A stretch of 64,000 nt of DNA from Mesorhizobium_B sp035998495 (GTDB lineage: Bacteria > Pseudomonadota > Alphaproteobacteria > Rhizobiales > Rhizobiaceae), in the NCBI GenBank assembly GCA_035998495.1, contig DASYHP010000074.1, positions 1-64,000 of the forward strand. Direction: 5' to 3'. Below are positions 60,862 through 64,000 of the stretch, piece by piece. Numbering within the stretch: position 1 is the stretch's first letter; each line of letters starts with the position of its first letter. Made by a program: the position numbers and the translations under genes. Below the pieces are notes generated by a model. That model made no database searches. It saw only the letters and a list, made by a program, of their open reading frames with translations, and had not been told where the DNA came from.

Positions 60862-61950
60862 ATGGCATTCGATCAAGCCCGCGTGGCCGACGCGATCCGC
60901 GCCTTCGAGCGCGGCGAGATCGTCGTGGTGACCGACGATGACGGGCGCGAGAACGAGGGCGACCTGATCGTCGCCGCCGTCCATTGCACGCCCGAGAAGA
61001 TGGCCTTCATCGTGCGGCACACGAGCGGAATCGTCTGCACGCCCATGACGCGCGAGGAGACGCGGCGGCTGAACCTGGCCGCCATGGTGGCGGAAAACGA
61101 CTCCGCCCACACCACCGCCTTCACCGTGAGCGTCGATTTCCGGCACGGCACCACGACCGGCATCTCGGCCGAGGACCGCACGCTGACCGTGCGCAACCTC
61201 GCCAACCCGAATGCCGGCGCGGGCGACTTCGTGCGGCCCGGCCACATCTTTCCGCTGGTGGCACGGGAGGGCGGCGTGCTCATGCGCTCAGGCCATACGG
61301 AGGCGGCCGTCGATCTCTGCAAGCTCGCCGGCCTGCCGCCCGTGGGCGTGATCTGCGAGCTCGTGAACGACGACGGCACGGTGACGCGCGGGCCGCAGGT
61401 CGCGGCGTTCGCCGAAAAGCACGGGCTCCGCCAAGTCTCCGTGGCCGACCTGATCGCCTGGCGCCAGCGCGAGGAGGCGCTGGTCGAGCGCGTGGCGAGC
61501 TTCGACATCGACACGGCCGCCGGCCGGGCGAGGGCCCACGCCTACACGCTGCCCTGGGATCCCATGCAGCATCTGGCCATCGTTTGGGGCGACATCCGCG
61601 ACGGCGAGGACGTGCCCGTGCGGCTCCACACCGAGGACGTGGTGGCCGACGTGTTCGGCCACGGCGAGGCCTTGCGCATGGCGATGGAGAAGATGGGCAC
61701 GGAGAGGCGCGGCGTGCTCGTTTATCTGCGGGAGGGCTCGGTCGGCGTGGCCGGCAGCGGCCCGCGCGGCCGCGGCGAACGGCACGAGGAAGCGATTTCG
61801 CGCGAGAACGAATGGCGCGAGATCGGACTCGGCGCGCAGATCCTGAAGGATCTCGGCATCCGCTCCATCGAGCTCTTGGCCTCCCGCGAGCGCCACTATG
61901 TGGGCCTGGAGGGCTTCGGCATCCAGATCGCGGCGACGCGGATCTTGTAG
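60862..61950 (+). CDS. ribB: 3,4-dihydroxy-2-butanone 4-phosphate synthase with degenerate GCHII domain
   Basis: The 362-residue protein has a complete RibB domain (residues 1-210): VTDDDGRENEGDLIVAAVHC, VRHTSGIVCTPMTREE, VDFRHGTTTGISAEDRT, GHIFPLVAREGG and GHTEAAVDL. It makes the four-carbon riboflavin precursor. The C-terminal half aligns with GTP cyclohydrolase II (VRLHTEDVVADVFG), but the three zinc cysteines expected just after this phrase are absent (GHGEALRMAMEKMG). So it should not hydrolyse GTP. This half-dead bifunctional form is known in rhizobia. Probably in one operon with aroC. Confidence 0.93.
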   Translation: MAFDQARVADAIRAFERGEIVVVTDDDGRENEGDLIVAAVHCTPEKMAFIVRHTSGIVCTPMTREETRRLNLAAMVAENDSAHTTAFTVSVDFRHGTTTGISAEDRTLTVRNLANPNAGAGDFVRPGHIFPLVAREGGVLMRSGHTEAAVDLCKLAGLPPVGVICELVNDDGTVTRGPQVAAFAEKHGLRQVSVADLIAWRQREEALVERVASFDIDTAAGRARAHAYTLPWDPMQHLAIVWGDIRDGEDVPVRLHTEDVVADVFGHGEALRMAMEKMGTERRGVLVYLREGSVGVAGSGPRGRGERHEEAISRENEWREIGLGAQILKDLGIRSIELLASRERHYVGLEGFGIQIAATRIL

Positions 61951-62054
61951 CAGGCGCGGTCTCCGCGATGAGCCGGCCGCCCCAGCGCCGGCAACCCGCA
62001 TTGTGCCCCGCCAAGGGCATGCTATTCTTTGCCCGGCCAGCCGGAAGAACGGTC

Positions 62055-62702
62055 ATGACGAGCTTCGACCCGAAGAAGATCGCGCATATCCATCATGAGC
62101 TGCACGCTCATCTGCCCTCCGAACCTGCTCTGAGAACGAAGGCTCTGGAAAGCCTTCTGGTCGAGAAGGGATTGGTCGACCCGGCCGCCGTGGACGCCTG
62201 GATCGAGATCTATCGGGACGAGATTGGCCCCAAGCGTGGTGCGTCCGTGGTGGCGCGTGCCTGGACGGACGCCGGCTTCAAGGCGCGTCTGTTGGTCGAC
62301 GGAACGGCGGCCATCGACGAGTTCGGCTTCGCCGGAGACGCGACGGGTCACCTTCAGGCCGTCGAGAACACGCCGGAGGTCCATAACCTCGTCGTTTGCA
62401 CGTTATGCTCCTGCTATCCCTTCTCGCTGCTTGGGCTTTCGCCGGCCTGGTATAAGTCCAACGAGTACAGGGCGCGGGCCGTTCGCGATCCGCGCGGGGT
62501 GCTGGCCGAGTTCGGGGTGGAGCTTGCCGACAATGTGGAGGTGCGCGTCTGGGACTCGACTTCCGAGCGCCGCTACCTCGTCCTCCCTGAGAAACCCGAA
62601 GACGCAGATGATTGGGACGAGGAGGCTCTGGCCCGGCTCGTGACGCGGAACTCCATGATCGGAACGGAGCGTCGGCTGTCGGCTCTCGGCAGGACCGCCT
62701 GA
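62055..62702 (+). CDS. nthA: Nitrile hydratase alpha subunit, cobalt type
   Basis: The enzyme hydrates nitriles to amides. The 215-residue subunit shows KALESLLVEKGLVDPAAVDAWIEIYRDE, GPKRGASVVARAWTDAGFK and the metal-binding claw VCTLCSCYPF. Cys-Thr-Leu-Cys-Ser-Cys marks the cobalt type; the iron type has Ser in place of Thr. It ends RNSMIGTERRLSALG. The stop overlaps the beta subunit start by one base. In the frame it extends far upstream through ribB, which is a high-G+C artefact. Confidence 0.93.
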   Translation: MTSFDPKKIAHIHHELHAHLPSEPALRTKALESLLVEKGLVDPAAVDAWIEIYRDEIGPKRGASVVARAWTDAGFKARLLVDGTAAIDEFGFAGDATGHLQAVENTPEVHNLVVCTLCSCYPFSLLGLSPAWYKSNEYRARAVRDPRGVLAEFGVELADNVEVRVWDSTSERRYLVLPEKPEDADDWDEEALARLVTRNSMIGTERRLSALGRTA

Positions 62703-63355
62703 TGGACGGGCTTCACGACCTTGGGGGCCGCGAGGGCTTTGGCCCTGTTCCCGGGAAGGAGGAGGGCCGGCCGTTCCACGAAGAGTGGGAGACGCGGGCT
62801 TTCGGGATCATGTCGGCCGTTGGCGAGCCGGAGTGGACGATCGACTGGTCCAGGTACTGCCGCGAGCTCATCCCGCCGGTAGACTATCTGACGCGGCCCT
62901 ACTTCGACCAGTGGGCCACGGTCGTGGCCGCGCAACTGATCGATGCGGGCTATCTCACGCTAGACGAGCTCAAGTCCCGCAAATCGTTGTTTCATGCATC
63001 GCCTGAGTCGCCGCCGTCCACGCCTGAGGCAGCCCAGGCTTTCGTCCGCACACCGAAGAGCTATGCTGCGGACGTTTCGTCCGAACCCGCCTTCGCAATC
63101 GGCGACGCCGTGCGGGCGAAGCTCTCCAATCCTGCTGGCCATACGCGGCTCCCCGGATATGTGCGGGGGCGGAGCGGGATCGTGGTCGCACATCACGGCG
63201 GACATCTGCTGCCCGACGCCGGCGCATGCGGGGAGCAGTGGGGAGAACATCTTTACACCGTGAGCTTCGCCGCCTCGGAGCTCTGGCCGGAGGCTGAGGG
63301 ACGGCGCGACCGTGTCATGGTGGATCTGTGGGAGAGTTATGTTGAGCCCGCCTGA
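62702..63355 (+). CDS. nthB: Nitrile hydratase beta subunit
   Basis: The 217-residue protein begins MDGLHDLGGREGFGPVPGKE, the standard start of the beta chain. It continues WETRAFGIMSAVGEPEWTIDWSRYCRELIPPVDYLTRPYFDQW. The C-terminal SH3-like part has FAIGDAVRAKLSNPAGHTRLPGYVRGRSG and EHLYTVSFAASELWPEAEGR. Two arginines that contact the alpha-chain claw are expected in this chain, but I cannot place them without an alignment. Co-translated with the alpha subunit. Confidence 0.93.
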   Translation: MDGLHDLGGREGFGPVPGKEEGRPFHEEWETRAFGIMSAVGEPEWTIDWSRYCRELIPPVDYLTRPYFDQWATVVAAQLIDAGYLTLDELKSRKSLFHASPESPPSTPEAAQAFVRTPKSYAADVSSEPAFAIGDAVRAKLSNPAGHTRLPGYVRGRSGIVVAHHGGHLLPDAGACGEQWGEHLYTVSFAASELWPEAEGRRDRVMVDLWESYVEPA

Positions 63356-63725
63356 GCGGCCGTCAGGCACCCTGAAACGGCGAGATGGCGAACCGGGTTT
63401 TCAGGAACCTTGGAACGCGCAGGTGCTGGCTCTCGCAGACCTGATGGTAAGGAGCGGGAAGATTCGGCAGCGAGAATGGACCGAGGCGCTTGGTGCGGAG
63501 CTTGCAGCCGCGGGAAGGACTGGGAAGCCCGACGATGCCAACGCCTATTTCGAGGCGGCCTTGGCCGCGCTCGAGCGCCTGCTGGTGACCGGCGGCGGCA
63601 TCTCCCGAGACGAGTTGGACGCGCGTCGGGAGGCATGGGAAGACGCCTACCTGCACACGCCGCATGGTTGCCCGGTGGAGCTCGGGAAGGGCGATTGCAG
63701 GAAGTCGGGCGTGCCGCACGACTGA
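63339..63725 (+). CDS. Nitrile hydratase accessory/activator protein
   Basis: The 128-residue protein resembles the small P14K-type activator and the N-terminal part of the beta chain: FQEPWNAQVLALADLMVRSG, REWTEALGAELAAAGRTGKPD, YFEAALAALERLLVTGGGISRDELDARREAW. Such proteins insert cobalt into the alpha subunit by subunit swapping. The start at MLSPPERPSG overlaps the nthB end by 17 bases. No amidase gene is next to it in the window. Confidence 0.85.
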   Translation: MLSPPERPSGTLKRRDGEPGFQEPWNAQVLALADLMVRSGKIRQREWTEALGAELAAAGRTGKPDDANAYFEAALAALERLLVTGGGISRDELDARREAWEDAYLHTPHGCPVELGKGDCRKSGVPHD

Positions 63726-63809
63726 GCTCTGGGATATCGGGCGTTCAGGTCCGGGCCATCCGGCAGGGAAACTGGCCTTCCCACTCGCCGCCCGCTATAT
63801 CTCACCTGC

Positions 63810-64000
63810 ATGGTCACCCGCCTTTACACCCATTCCGCCTATCTCGGCCACGTCAACCCGCCGGGCCATCCCGAGCGGCCCGACCGCATCCGGGCGGTGG
63901 AGGCGGTGCTCGGCATGGAGGAGTTTTCCGCGCTCGAGCGCCTGGAATCGCCTGAAGGCGGCGTTGAGGCGATCCACCCCGTCCACCCCGAGGACTATGT
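63810..64000 (+). CDS. Histone deacetylase-family protein, N-terminal part (cut by window edge)
   Basis: The frame starts MVTRLYTHSAYLGHVNPPGH and reads PERPDRIRAVEAVLG and then IHPVHPEDYV up to the window end. The PGHPERPDR phrase is the hallmark of bacterial class II-like histone deacetylase / acetylpolyamine aminohydrolase proteins. Only about 63 residues are visible; the metal site lies beyond. Confidence 0.85.
   Translation, partial: MVTRLYTHSAYLGHVNPPGHPERPDRIRAVEAVLGMEEFSALERLESPEGGVEAIHPVHPEDY

Overview
The window is a high-G+C chromosomal segment from an alphaproteobacterium, most likely of the order Hyphomicrobiales (Rhizobiales). The call rests on gene content and order: ppx-rlmE next to guaB, rsmB and guaA; a five-gene F0 ATP synthase cluster (atpI, a, c, b', b) separate from any F1 genes; rnhB / PA0069-type radical SAM / moaB / ispE; an S49 peptidase and DUF2007 gene near a polyprenyl diphosphate synthase; glyQ/glyS; sua5; and a DUF6101 gene beside ubiA. 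Genus cannot be fixed from the sequence alone.

Layout. Positions 1-4,949 are an accessory region: a cut-off IS1595-family transposase, a MarR-like regulator overlapping a small membrane protein, a second three-helix membrane protein, an XRE regulator, two tandem Tat-signal paralogs with a broken third copy, and small orphans. It ends at the 3' end of tRNA-Gln(CUG), a typical integration target. From 5.2 to 16.2 kb come housekeeping genes (Ppx/GppA phosphatase, RlmE, MFS exporter, Tat-exported metallo-beta-lactamase fold protein, GuaB, MAPEG protein, RsmB-like methyltransferase, TspO, nucleosidase, GuaA). At 16.3-19.9 kb a non-cyanobacterial KaiC homologue lies directly in front of a hybrid histidine kinase, divergent from an sbmA-like transporter. 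From 21.5 to 28 kb: TPR protein, Der, SleB-type hydrolase and the F0 cluster, then about 0.8 kb without a convincing gene. From 28.8 to 38.6 kb: rnhB, radical SAM, moaB-ispE, S49 peptidase, a methyltransferase-DUF2007 pair, polyprenyl synthase and ilvD.

The most unusual part is the glyQ-glyS region (40.7-45.6 kb). Palindromic GC-rich elements of one family occur as facing (inverted) pairs. One pair brackets a DUF559 (Vsr-like) nuclease gene inserted at the end of glyQ. A second, gene-less pair sits in frame inside glyS and is translated. Another palindrome and a G+C-poor patch also lie inside glyS. The elements supply the glyQ stop codon and the ribosome-binding sites of the next two genes. 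This looks like a small palindrome-bounded mobile unit with a nuclease gene, plus a non-autonomous derivative.

From 45.7 kb to the end: an exported Pro/Ala-rich protein, sua5 with an FAD oxidoreductase, DUF6101, ubiA, a yefM-yoeB locus whose toxin is frameshifted over its catalytic C-terminus, purD, an acyl-CoA dehydrogenase/enoyl-CoA hydratase pair, pdxH, a DnaJ-like chaperone, fabI, a histidine phosphatase, aroC, a ribB with a degenerate GTP cyclohydrolase II domain, a cobalt-type nitrile hydratase operon, and the start of a histone-deacetylase-family gene. All calls are from reading the sequence; no database search was run.
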